A stretch of DNA of 64,000 nucleotides from Brenneria roseae subsp. roseae. Lineage in GTDB: Bacteria; Pseudomonadota; Gammaproteobacteria; Enterobacterales; Enterobacteriaceae. Below are positions 42,867 through 51,177 of this stretch, piece by piece. How positions within the stretch are numbered: the stretch's first letter is position 1; every line of letters starts with the position of its first letter. The notes below the pieces were generated by a model that saw only the letters and a program-made list of their open reading frames with translations, had not been told where the DNA came from and searched no databases. The stretch covers positions 1 to 64,000 of the forward strand of contig NZ_KZ819034.1 of the NCBI RefSeq assembly GCF_003115845.1. The letters are read 5' to 3'. Both the position numbers and the translations under genes were made by a program.

Positions 42867-43756
42867 TGCTGAAAAATAGTCTCGGCCTTACCCTTATCCT
42901 GGCGTCATACGTGGCCTGGGGGGCCGCCACACCGCGTGGAAGTACCTGGGACAGCCGGATGCAAACCGTCTTTTACAACAGCCAGAACGCCACGGTCGTC
43001 AATACCCGACCCGGCTACGTCACCACGCTGCTGTTCGACGATGATGAGGAGGTTATTGATGCGCAGGCGGGCTTTCCCAAAGGCTGGACGGTGACCCGCA
43101 GCGATAACCGGGTGGGCGTCAGCCCGAACCCCATTACCCAACCGGTGACGGATGCCAGCGGCAATAACGTCAGTCAGGTCTTTCTGCCGACCGCGAAAGA
43201 CTGGAAAACCAATCTCTTTGTCGTGACGTCAAAACGTGATTACAGCCTGGAGCTGAACGTACTGGATAACGACTCGCCCTCGCAGGCTTTTGTCATCCGC
43301 TATCGCTATCCGGATGAGGTACGCCGGCAATCAGACGCTGCCAACGCGACCCGTCTGAAAATGCTGCGCGAAACGCTGGAAAAACAGCGGAGAGCAACGG
43401 CATTTAAACAGGCCGCTACACCGCGTAACTGGCGTTATACCAAACGGGTGGCGGCAGGCTCGGCGTCCATAGCGCCGGACTTCACATACGATGATGGCCG
43501 CTTTACCTATATCGGCTTTTCACCTGTCAAAATCCTGCCCTCCCCCTTCCTGATGGTTAACGGTCAGGAGCAAGCGGTCACGCCCCGAATTGTCAGCCAG
43601 GGCAATTACACCGTGATGGTGGTACGAGCGTTGTCGCCGCGCCTGGTACTGCGCTACGGCAATGCCGTGGTCGGGATTGAAAACGCGGCATACGGGCAAT
43701 CCACGGTCGCCAGTGGCGACACCGTATCACCCGCCGTCACGCTGGAGGCCAAATGA
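42863..43756 (+). CDS. virB9: VirB9-like outer-membrane-complex protein
   Basis: 297 residues with a signal peptide (LGLTLILASYVAWGAATP). Body motifs YVTTLLFDDDEEVIDAQAGF and FVVTSKRDYSLELNVL fit VirB9/TraO proteins, which pair with VirB7 and VirB10 in the outer ring. The C-terminal domain has FTYIGFSPVKILPSPFLM. It overlaps both neighbours by 4 bp. Confidence 0.93.
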   Translation: MMLKNSLGLTLILASYVAWGAATPRGSTWDSRMQTVFYNSQNATVVNTRPGYVTTLLFDDDEEVIDAQAGFPKGWTVTRSDNRVGVSPNPITQPVTDASGNNVSQVFLPTAKDWKTNLFVVTSKRDYSLELNVLDNDSPSQAFVIRYRYPDEVRRQSDAANATRLKMLRETLEKQRRATAFKQAATPRNWRYTKRVAAGSASIAPDFTYDDGRFTYIGFSPVKILPSPFLMVNGQEQAVTPRIVSQGNYTVMVVRALSPRLVLRYGNAVVGIENAAYGQSTVASGDTVSPAVTLEAK

Positions 43757-44970
43757 CAGCCCCATCCTTCCCGGAAGCAACGGAAAAAACCACGGCAGAA
43801 CTGGAGTCGGAGGCCCGCGAACGCGCCCGGCTGGCGATGGCGAGCCCGGAGTCGGAACAAAAAACGCCCCCCGGTCAGCCCGAAGTGACCCGCTTTCGAA
43901 AAGCGTCCGGTCGCCGGACGCTGCTGGTCAGTCTGGTTAGCCTGGCCGTACTGATTGCCCTGGCGCTCGGCGGAGATCGCTTGCTCGGGGCGCTGAAAAA
44001 CAAAGACGAAAAGGAAGCCGACGCCGTACCTGCGCCTCCGACCGGCGCGGGACAACATGCACGAACCAACCTCGGCATGGACAGCAATCCGTTCAGTCTA
44101 TTCGGTCAGAACAAACCGGAAACGACGACGGACAAGGGCCAGGCTCAAACCGCCGCGCCATCTTCACCACCGGCATTACCCACGTTGAACAAAGCAACAG
44201 CGCTGGCTGACGGGCTGAGCAACGCCACCGGGACAGCGCAGCGAGGCAATACGCGAGCCACCCGAATCGAACCGCGCGACAGCGCGAGAACGACCGACGG
44301 TCCGGCAACCGCCTCCGTTACCAGCGGCAACAATGACAATCCGGGGGTGGCTAAGGTCACCGGCGTCAGGCGGCTGAACCTCGATCCTGATCTCTACATC
44401 CCGGTTGACCGCTATATCCCCTGCTCAATGATGCGGCGGTTTGTCTCCGATGTAGGCGGCACGATTTCGTGCCTTATCAGCGAGGATGTCTACAGCGCCA
44501 GCAACCATGTGAAGCTGATCCCGGCAGGCACCGTCGCCAGGGGAATATACCGCTCAGGGGCGTTGCAACACGGACGCAGCCGGATGTTTGTCATCTGGAC
44601 GGAGTTACGCACGCCAGAGCCCGGCAGCCTGCAAGTTCCGCTCACGGATACCGGGGCTACCGGCCCGCTGGGTGAGGTGGGTATTTCGGGCTGGATTGAT
44701 ACCCATTTCTGGGCGCGTTTCGGTAATGCCCTGATGTTGAGCACCGTGCAGGATGTGGCTGCGGCAGCAGCGGATTCAGCTCCGGGAAAAGACCGCAACA
44801 CCGACTATACCGAAAACACCCGCGCAGCGGCATCGGAAATGGCGAAAACGACGCTGGAGAACAGCATCAATATTCCGCCCACGATGTATCTGAACCAGGG
44901 TGACGTTATCAGCATCATGACCGGCACCGATATTGATTTTTCCTCCGTCTATCGGTTGCGCATGAAATAG
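43753..44970 (+). CDS. virB10: VirB10-like channel scaffold
   Basis: 405 residues: a cytoplasmic N-terminus rich in Glu/Ala, one membrane segment (LLVSLVSLAVLIALALGG), a long Pro/Gln/Ala-rich linker, and the C-terminal beta domain (LIPAGTVARGIYRSGALQHG; FWARFGNALMLSTVQD; YLNQGDVISIMTGTDIDFSS). VirB10 spans both membranes and senses ATP energy from VirB4/VirB11. It is followed 12 bp later by virB11. Confidence 0.95.
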   Translation: MTAPSFPEATEKTTAELESEARERARLAMASPESEQKTPPGQPEVTRFRKASGRRTLLVSLVSLAVLIALALGGDRLLGALKNKDEKEADAVPAPPTGAGQHARTNLGMDSNPFSLFGQNKPETTTDKGQAQTAAPSSPPALPTLNKATALADGLSNATGTAQRGNTRATRIEPRDSARTTDGPATASVTSGNNDNPGVAKVTGVRRLNLDPDLYIPVDRYIPCSMMRRFVSDVGGTISCLISEDVYSASNHVKLIPAGTVARGIYRSGALQHGRSRMFVIWTELRTPEPGSLQVPLTDTGATGPLGEVGISGWIDTHFWARFGNALMLSTVQDVAAAAADSAPGKDRNTDYTENTRAAASEMAKTTLENSINIPPTMYLNQGDVISIMTGTDIDFSSVYRLRMK

Positions 44971-44981
44971 AGGGGGGATAT

Positions 44982-46010
44982 ATGACGACTGAAAACCTGT
45001 CTCTTGATTTTATGAAAAACCAGCTGTTCGGTGATTTCCTGCTGCTGGACGGTCTGACCGACATCGCCATTAATCGCCCCGGCGAGATCCACATCAAAAT
45101 TCGCGGAAAATGGCAACGGCACGACGCTCTGGTCACCCTGCGTCAGTGCTACGCTTTTGCCAAAGCATTGGCTTCATGGAATGAGGACAACGTGGATGAT
45201 ACGTCGCCCATTCTTTCCGCCACATTGGGTTCCGGTGAGCGTATCCAGGCCGTTATTCCCCCGGCCTGTGAGCGTGATACGGTTTCCATCACGCTGCGCA
45301 AGCCGTCATTAGAACAGAAAACGCATCAGTCCTGGATTGATGCCGGTTTTTATAACCGGGTGACGGGTAAGGAGCGAACTGAAAGTAAGGACGATGAACT
45401 GGCCCGATATTATACCAGCGGGGATGTCCCCCGCTTTATTGAAAAGGCCGTTGAGTACGGTAAGACGCTGTTTATTGTCGGTGAGACCGGCTCCGGCAAA
45501 ACCACCTATATGAAAACGCTGCTGCATTATATACCGCAACACTTGAGACTCATCACCATTGAGGACACCCCCGAAATCCGGTTTTATCGCCACGCCAATT
45601 ACGTTCATCTGTTTTATCCGGCGGATGCCGGGGAGGACGCCATCGTCACACCCAGCAGGCTTATCCGGGCTAATTACCGGATGAACCCGGACCGCATTTT
45701 GCTGGCGGAAATTCGTGGTAGGGAAGCCTGGGACGCGCTGAAAATCGTCGGTTCCGGTCATGAAGGACTTATCACCTCGATGCACGCGGGCAGTCCGCAA
45801 GATTGTATTGAAGGCATTATTGACCGTTGCTTTGAGAATCCCGATTGCCAGAATATCCCGTTTGCGGTGCTGCTGCGCAAGGTGCTTAAAAGCGTCGATA
45901 TTATCGTCAGTATTGATATTCACGGCGATATCCGCCGGATGGGTGATATCTATTACAAATATCTTCACCTGGATAAAATGAAGGAGACCTTCAACGATGC
46001 GAACGATTGA
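44982..46010 (+). CDS. virB11: VirB11-like secretion ATPase
   Basis: 342 residues. VGETGSGKTTYMKTLLHYIP is the Walker A P-loop; ITIEDTPEIRF and RMNPDRILLAEIRGREAWDA (Walker B and His/Arg boxes) and SGHEGLITSMHAGSP complete a typical traffic ATPase that forms a hexamer at the channel base. It overlaps the following lipoprotein gene by 14 bp. Confidence 0.95.
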   Translation: MTTENLSLDFMKNQLFGDFLLLDGLTDIAINRPGEIHIKIRGKWQRHDALVTLRQCYAFAKALASWNEDNVDDTSPILSATLGSGERIQAVIPPACERDTVSITLRKPSLEQKTHQSWIDAGFYNRVTGKERTESKDDELARYYTSGDVPRFIEKAVEYGKTLFIVGETGSGKTTYMKTLLHYIPQHLRLITIEDTPEIRFYRHANYVHLFYPADAGEDAIVTPSRLIRANYRMNPDRILLAEIRGREAWDALKIVGSGHEGLITSMHAGSPQDCIEGIIDRCFENPDCQNIPFAVLLRKVLKSVDIIVSIDIHGDIRRMGDIYYKYLHLDKMKETFNDAND

Positions 46011-46398
46011 CCTGTTTTTAACCAGCGCGGTAGTGGTTATGTTTTCTGGCTGTTCATCCCCACCGGAGCCCGTTCAGCCCGAATGGGATAAACCCGGCGT
46101 GGACATGAATACGACACGTCCACAGTGGTCAGAGAACCGGGTTATGTTGTTGTCTCCCATAATCGATGACCACTGGTCAATAAAAATGAGATTCAATCCT
46201 GATGCGGTTTACCCACCTAATATCTGGTATGCCGTTGTCCATTCCAGTCAGGTTATCGTTAACGCACCGGAGGGTGAACGTTATTTCAGGGCGAAAGACT
46301 GGCTACGAAATAACGGTTACTCCGGTGTCATTGTCTTCCAGCCAAAACTGAATAATTGCCTGGCCTGTAATACAACAGAAATTGAGTTTTATCGGTAA
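45997..46398 (+). CDS. Cag12-family lipoprotein of the transfer operon
   Basis: 133 residues with a lipoprotein signal ending VVVMFSGC. Segments EWDKPGVDMNTTRPQWSENR and NGYSGVIVFQPKLNNCLACN resemble Cag12-family proteins found after virB11 in related elements. Probably part of or associated with the outer-membrane complex; exact role unknown. Overlaps virB11. Confidence 0.75.
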   Translation: MRTIDLFLTSAVVVMFSGCSSPPEPVQPEWDKPGVDMNTTRPQWSENRVMLLSPIIDDHWSIKMRFNPDAVYPPNIWYAVVHSSQVIVNAPEGERYFRAKDWLRNNGYSGVIVFQPKLNNCLACNTTEIEFYR

Positions 46399-46475
46399 CA
46401 CCATTTACACCTCAGTTTATCCTGATCACCCTTCCCGTCTATTCAATAGGTCATTTCCAACCAGAGGTCTTTAAC

Positions 46476-46778
46476 ATGAAATCGATCATGCTGCCTGCAT
46501 TTTTTCTCTGTATTGCTCCGTTATTGCCATCCACTGCGATGGCTGCCGACGCCTGTGAAGTCGTCTTATGCATGTACGGTAAAACGACGGGAAATGGCGG
46601 AGGAAAAGAATGCAGCTCTGCTGAACGTTCTTTCTTTAACATCGCGAAAAAGAACAAACATGGTTTTCTACCCAGTCATACAGCCGATGCCCGTGAAGCC
46701 TTTTTGCTCGAATGTGCATCAGCGGACCCGGCGATTATCAACCAGATCATTGGCAAATATGGCCGTCTGCGCGGTTAA
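46476..46778 (+). CDS. TrbM/KikA/MpfK-family periplasmic transfer protein
   Basis: 100 residues. Signal peptide IMLPAFFLCIAPLLPSTAMA; the mature part has regularly spaced cysteines (DACEVVLCMYG; GGGKECSSAERSFF; LLECASADPAIINQIIGKYG), the signature of the TrbM/KikA family. These accessory proteins aid conjugation but their mechanism is not settled. It is the last gene of the virB block. Confidence 0.88.
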   Translation: MKSIMLPAFFLCIAPLLPSTAMAADACEVVLCMYGKTTGNGGGKECSSAERSFFNIAKKNKHGFLPSHTADAREAFLLECASADPAIINQIIGKYGRLRG

Positions 46779-47022
46779 TTTTAAAGGATTGGTTAAATAG
46801 CAACGCCCGACTTTATAAAGCATCCTTGATCAAATCAACGCGGCGATGCCATATGCTTTATCAGCGATATTGTGTATTGAAAAACGGTCAGGCGCGGGTT
46901 TGATCTGGATAAGACAAGATGCGCGTATTCTGACGAAGGGAATGGTCGTTTCGGAAGAACGTGACCGTGTTATTTTCTGTCGCGGCCGGACTATCCTTTA
47001 TTACCCGCTCTGTTTATTTATC

Positions 47023-47907
47023 TCAGATAATGTCGGGCCGTCCTGCCATCCTTTCGGAGTAGTCCTGCATCGCAGTGCGGATATGTTCGCAGAGAAGCCG
47101 CACGCGCTTCGTCTGTCGTGTTTCACTGTGGGTCAGCAGCCAGACGTCGCCAATGCGCGTGACCGGTCCTCCGGGTACACGGGCGAGCACCGGATCGGCA
47201 TCGCCGAGAAAGCATGGCAGAAGCGTGATGCCCATGGCCGCCCGCGCCGCCTCAAACTGAGAGCGCATTTCCGCGAAGCGGATTGGCGTGGCTGTCATCC
47301 TGATCCCCCCTTCAGGCCGCCATTCGGACGGAACGGCCTCGCCGGGTCCCAGCAACCAGGGTATAGACCCTGAAGGGGCTGCTAAAAGAGTTAAATGGCC
47401 GTAATATCCCGTATAAAACTCACACAGTTTCATGCCGTAAAGATTGCCTGGAGGCGTGGTATCACCAGTGACCACGCGAAGGGCGACATCCGCCTCACGG
47501 TTGCCCAGATTGGCGATGGTGCCCGACGCGATAATCTCCAGCGCAATATCAGGGTAAGCATGCATAAAACCCGCCAGCGTAGGCATCAGCAGGTCGGTTG
47601 CAAGAGAGATGGGAAGCGTAAACCTCAAAGGCCCGGAAACACGCTGATCCCTGCCGAAAACTCTTGCTTCAATCTCAGATGACGCTGTCGCCATCTGCCC
47701 GGCAAGTTCGACGATGTCGGTGCCCGCGTCCGTCAGCCGGTAGCCGGTTGCCAGCTTTTCAAACAGCTTGCTATTCAGCTTGTTTTCCAGCCGACCAATG
47801 CCGCGAATGATGGTGGCGTGGTTAACGCCCAATGCGTCAGCGGCCGCGCGTACCGTCCCGCCTTCCGCCACGGCCAGAAACATGCGAAGTTCATCCCAGT
47901 GGTCCAT
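47023..47907 (-). CDS. LysR-type transcriptional regulator
   Basis: 294 residues. MDHWDELRMFLAVAEGGTVR then AAADALGVNHATIIRGIGRL is the LysR helix-turn-helix; the effector domain follows (GPLRFTLPISLATDLLMPTL). It is divergent from two SDR genes at 48056 and 48818, with 148 bp between, the third LysR/SDR divergent pair of this element. The cargo sits between the virB block and the mobilisation genes. Confidence 0.9.
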   Translation of the reverse strand: MDHWDELRMFLAVAEGGTVRAAADALGVNHATIIRGIGRLENKLNSKLFEKLATGYRLTDAGTDIVELAGQMATASSEIEARVFGRDQRVSGPLRFTLPISLATDLLMPTLAGFMHAYPDIALEIIASGTIANLGNREADVALRVVTGDTTPPGNLYGMKLCEFYTGYYGHLTLLAAPSGSIPWLLGPGEAVPSEWRPEGGIRMTATPIRFAEMRSQFEAARAAMGITLLPCFLGDADPVLARVPGGPVTRIGDVWLLTHSETRQTKRVRLLCEHIRTAMQDYSERMAGRPDII

Positions 47908-48055
47908 TGGTGCGTTTTCTCACAAGTGTTGTGCAATTTTCGCCAGTTTAATTCTGGTTCAGCCTCAATCATACTGAAAATTCGATAGCCATGGTGCATT
48001 TTTTCACCTGGCAGGCAATCAGCCTCTCGATGACATCAACCTAAGTGAGGAAACT

Positions 48056-48805
48056 ATGGGCAAACTGGACTCTAAAATTGCTGTCGTCACCGGCGGCTCC
48101 AGCGGGATCGGTTATGCCATCGCCAGGCGCTTCATCCAGGAAGGGGCGACGGTTTATATCGCGGGCCGCAGACTGGCTGAGCTTGAAGCGGCGGCGGCGA
48201 AGCTGGGTAAACAGGCGAAAGCGATCCAGACCGACATCGCCTCCCCCGACAATCTGGACCGGCTATTTACCACGGTGCAAGAACAGGAAGGCGGGCTTGA
48301 CATCCTCGTTGCCAATGCCGGTGTCATTGCATCGGCGGCAATCGGTGAAGTGACGGAGCAGCATTTTGACCAGATGTTCGACATCAACGTTAGAGGCACG
48401 TTCTTTACCCTGCAGAGAGCGCTTCCGGCGATGCGCGAAGGGGGTTCGATTATTCTCGTTTCATCCTGTCTGGCGACAAAAGGACTGCCGGGCCACAGCG
48501 TCTACAATGCCACCAAGGCCGCGGTGCGCTCCCTGGTACGGACCGCCGCGGCGGAACTGAAAGCACGGCATATCCGGGTGAACACCCTAAGCCCCGGCCC
48601 TGTGGATACGCCTATTATCGACGCGCAGGTCGGTACGCCGCAGGAGGCCGAAGCCTTTCGTCAACAGGCCGCAGCCCTGGTACCTCTCGGGCGTATAGGA
48701 CAGCCGGATGAACTGGCCGCCGCCGCTCTTTTTCTCGCCTCAGACGAAAGTAGTTTTTCCACCGGAACCGATCTTGTCGTCGACGGCGGCATGACACAGT
48801 TGTAA
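48056..48805 (+). CDS. SDR-family oxidoreductase
   Basis: 249 residues. TGGSSGIG cofactor motif, NAGVIAS, SSCLA with the catalytic Ser, YNATK active site, SPGPVDTPIID and the terminal VVDGGMTQL. GTGAGGAAA precedes ATG 48056. It is divergent from LysR and 12 bp before a second SDR, so the two form an operon. It resembles the SDR at 18689 in layout. Substrate unknown. Confidence 0.9.
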   Translation: MGKLDSKIAVVTGGSSGIGYAIARRFIQEGATVYIAGRRLAELEAAAAKLGKQAKAIQTDIASPDNLDRLFTTVQEQEGGLDILVANAGVIASAAIGEVTEQHFDQMFDINVRGTFFTLQRALPAMREGGSIILVSSCLATKGLPGHSVYNATKAAVRSLVRTAAAELKARHIRVNTLSPGPVDTPIIDAQVGTPQEAEAFRQQAAALVPLGRIGQPDELAAAALFLASDESSFSTGTDLVVDGGMTQL

Positions 48806-48817
48806 GGAGAATTATCA

Positions 48818-49570
48818 ATGAAAAGACTGGCAGGAAAAACGGCTATTGTTACCGGTGCTTCAAAAGGGATCGGCGCGGGTATCGCCCGGGAACTGGCGCG
48901 CCAGGGGGCGCGGGTGGTGGTGAACTATGCGTCCGATCGTAGCGGAGCCGATAAGGTTGTCGCAGCCATTGAGGCAGAAGGCGGGCAGGCGGTTGCCGCC
49001 CAGGCCAGCGTAGCAATCGCGGCGGATGTAAAGCGGCTGTTTGCCGAAACCACGCGCGCATACGGGAAACTCGATATTCTTGTGAACAACGCCGCAGTCT
49101 ACGTCCCGACGCCCCTTGAGGCCATCACGATTGATGAGTTTCACCGCCAGTTCAACACCAACGTTCTGGGCGTCATCCAGACCATTCAGGCAGCGGCGAA
49201 TCACTTCAGCGAATCCGGAGGCGCCATCGTCAATATCGGCTCCATCGACAGCTGTCGCGCCGTACCGGGAATGGCAGTCTACTCCGCTACCAAAGGTGCC
49301 TTGGATGCTCTGACCAGGGTGCTTGCAGCTGAACTTGGTTCACGAGGCATCAGAGTCAATACCCTGGCTCCCGGAGGGACCCATACCGAAGGCATTATCA
49401 GCGCCGGATTTATTGGCAGCCCGTTCGAAACTGACATGATCGAACGCACGCCACTTGGTAGGCTGGGCCAGCCGCAGGATATTGCGAAGGTGGCGGCATT
49501 TCTGGCTTCGGACGACGCGGCCTGGATCACAGGTGATCGCCTTGTGGCCTCCGGTGGGTTCTACGGTTGA
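48818..49570 (+). CDS. SDR-family oxidoreductase
   Basis: 250 residues. TGASKGIG cofactor motif, NNAAVYVP, NIGSIDS catalytic Ser, YSATK active site and the terminal ITGDRLVASGGFYG. AAGGAGAATT precedes ATG 48818. It is the second gene of the LysR-controlled SDR pair. The family contains 3-oxoacyl-ACP reductase-like enzymes and many sugar or xenobiotic dehydrogenases; the substrate is not determinable. Confidence 0.9.
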   Translation: MKRLAGKTAIVTGASKGIGAGIARELARQGARVVVNYASDRSGADKVVAAIEAEGGQAVAAQASVAIAADVKRLFAETTRAYGKLDILVNNAAVYVPTPLEAITIDEFHRQFNTNVLGVIQTIQAAANHFSESGGAIVNIGSIDSCRAVPGMAVYSATKGALDALTRVLAAELGSRGIRVNTLAPGGTHTEGIISAGFIGSPFETDMIERTPLGRLGQPQDIAKVAAFLASDDAAWITGDRLVASGGFYG

Positions 49571-49808
49571 GCGCGTAATCAGTAGCGATAAAAAAGGGTG
49601 GCATTTTTCAGATGCTTGCCCTGTAGCTATGAAGACAGCGTTAAAAAAGAAAACAATCAAAGCCAGCGGCGTGAATATCGCTGTTGGCATCATCGTTCAT
49701 CACAAACAGACAGGATTTGTTATTACCAAACCAATGCTGCGTACTGCCGTCCATTTGCAGCATCAACCTTGACGTTTCCATTCGCTCCCTGCATTTGTGA
49801 AACCGACT
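49571..49808. other. Gene-free stretch between the SDR pair and the transposase relic
   Basis: About 240 bp with a few short frames but no ribosome-binding site or recognisable product. Confidence 0.4.
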
Positions 49809-50135
49809 TTACCTCCGTTTGCGAATTTTACATGATGAATATCGTGTGCTAATTGGCTTCCAGCATTTCAGCAAATTCAGGTCATAGCATTTTTCATGGA
49901 TAAGCGCCTGAAACTGTAGATTTACTGTATCCTGCGTTTTATTCGCCGGTTCACTCCCGGCGTTGCCATGAACAACAAACTGAAGTCCCTTATCTCTATA
50001 ACGCTGGAGATAGCATTCAATGGTCCGTCTGGATTTATTGAGGAGCTTAGCGGCATTGGCAATAGTGATTTTATGCTCAGCCACTTTTGCAATGACATCC
50101 ATGGTCAATTGGGCTTTGGAGTTCAACGTGATCAT
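49809..50135 (-). pseudogene. N-terminal fragment of an ISNCY-type transposase
   Basis: The frame opens MITLNSKAQLTMDVIAKVAE followed by HKITIANAAKLLNKSRRTIE and HGNAGSEPANKTQDTVNLQF, the helix-turn-helix start of a transposase family with VRxRHGNxGxxPANKT. Only the N-terminus is present; after about residue 90 the frame runs into unrelated sequence. The catalytic domain is missing, so it is dead. It borders the SDR cargo and may mark how that cargo was acquired. Confidence 0.7.
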
Positions 50136-50545
50136 CCTTAGCGTCCCTCAAATGTACAAAAAACATTCAAAGAACACGGTTACTAATTAACCGTCAATTT
50201 CCCTTGGTAATTCGCGAATACGATAAAATCGCTTGGTGTTAACAAAACATTTTGTATTAGTCGCGACGAAATCTGACACAACAGCTTTAAAAATAAAGTG
50301 ACTGATTTTGATATGGATAAATTAAATAAGGCCATCAGAGCTATCAGAATACGCTGGATGAAATTCGCAATTACAGATATTAAGGGGATGACGAGTATAT
50401 ATTTACAGTAAATAAATCCCGCCCCTCAATGTAGATAAAAACATCCGGAATGGTTTTAGCAACGGATGGCGACAGCCACCCGAAGGGCGGGGAAAATTAC
50501 GCAGTAATTTGGGCGAGTCCGGCGCAGGGCGTGGCGTGGTTAAGG
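50136..50545. other. Gene-free stretch upstream of the palindrome block
   Basis: About 400 bp, AT-rich to 50440 then GC-rich, with no supported gene; the first part is probably IS end sequence. Confidence 0.35.
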
Positions 50546-50580
50546 CTTTTTAATTCCTGCAACCAGCAGGAATTAAAAAG
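50546..50580. repeat. 15-bp perfect palindrome
   Basis: CTTTTTAATTCCTGC and GCAGGAATTAAAAAG separated by five bases, in the non-coding block upstream of the coupling-protein gene. It is a strong hairpin without coding context. Confidence 0.9.
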
Positions 50581-50761
50581 TGGCGTGAGGCGAGTAAATT
50601 CAATTTCGAAGAAAGTGCTAATTTGCGTCGCCGAACCCATCGGCGAGCGTTCACCCCCCAGGTGAACCGAGCTGGCCGGGGGGAGCCGAATAAATTTCGC
50701 CGCCCCAGCGAGCGAAAAGCTATCGCCCACGATAGCGGTTTATTTGGGGGGCGTCAGCCCC

Positions 50762-50928
50762 GCACACCGTCGCGGCTAAGTCTCCGGCCAAAAGCCGGTA
50801 GCGTGGCGCGACCACCCTCTTTGAAGGCGTTTTCCCATTTTTTCGCTTGGCCGGAACGGACAAAAGAAAAAATAGGCGAAAAACGGCGTCTCAAAGGGGG
50901 TGGTCGCGCGTAGCGGGCGACGGTGTGC
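50762..50928. repeat. oriT: Nested ~167-bp imperfect palindrome, candidate oriT region
   Basis: Outer arms GCACACCGTCGC (50762-50773) and GCGACGGTGTGC (50917-50928) pair perfectly; inside lie 19-base arms starting GCGCGACCACCC (50806-50824 versus 50891-50909, one mismatch), and inside those an ATTTTTTC/GAAAAAAT pair. The block is non-coding, GC-rich, and lies 250 bp upstream of the mobB/mobC-type genes, where the origin of transfer would be expected. A large regulatory RNA or attenuator is an alternative. No nick site can be named. Confidence 0.5.
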
Positions 50929-51177
50929 CGCTGTTGACGTTGGGGGTTTTGGCGCGGCGTCCAGCCACGACATTACCCCCATGCACAAGTTCATAAGGGC
51001 GTCCAGCCCGCTTGAACTGGCGCATGCCGTTCGGGCCGGGAAGTATAACCTCCCGGCGCATGGTCGCAACGCGACCACTTCATGAGCCCCATGCTTTCGC
51101 CCCGCCTTTTCGCCCAACACCGTGGGGCGAATTGATGGGGCGATGCCGTGGGGCGAGTTGCAGACGAAGGAGGCATC

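Noticed and set aside
46846-47373. 175-codon + strand ORF after the TrbM/KikA gene
   Set aside because: Its second half is the antisense of the LysR gene; no ribosome binding site.
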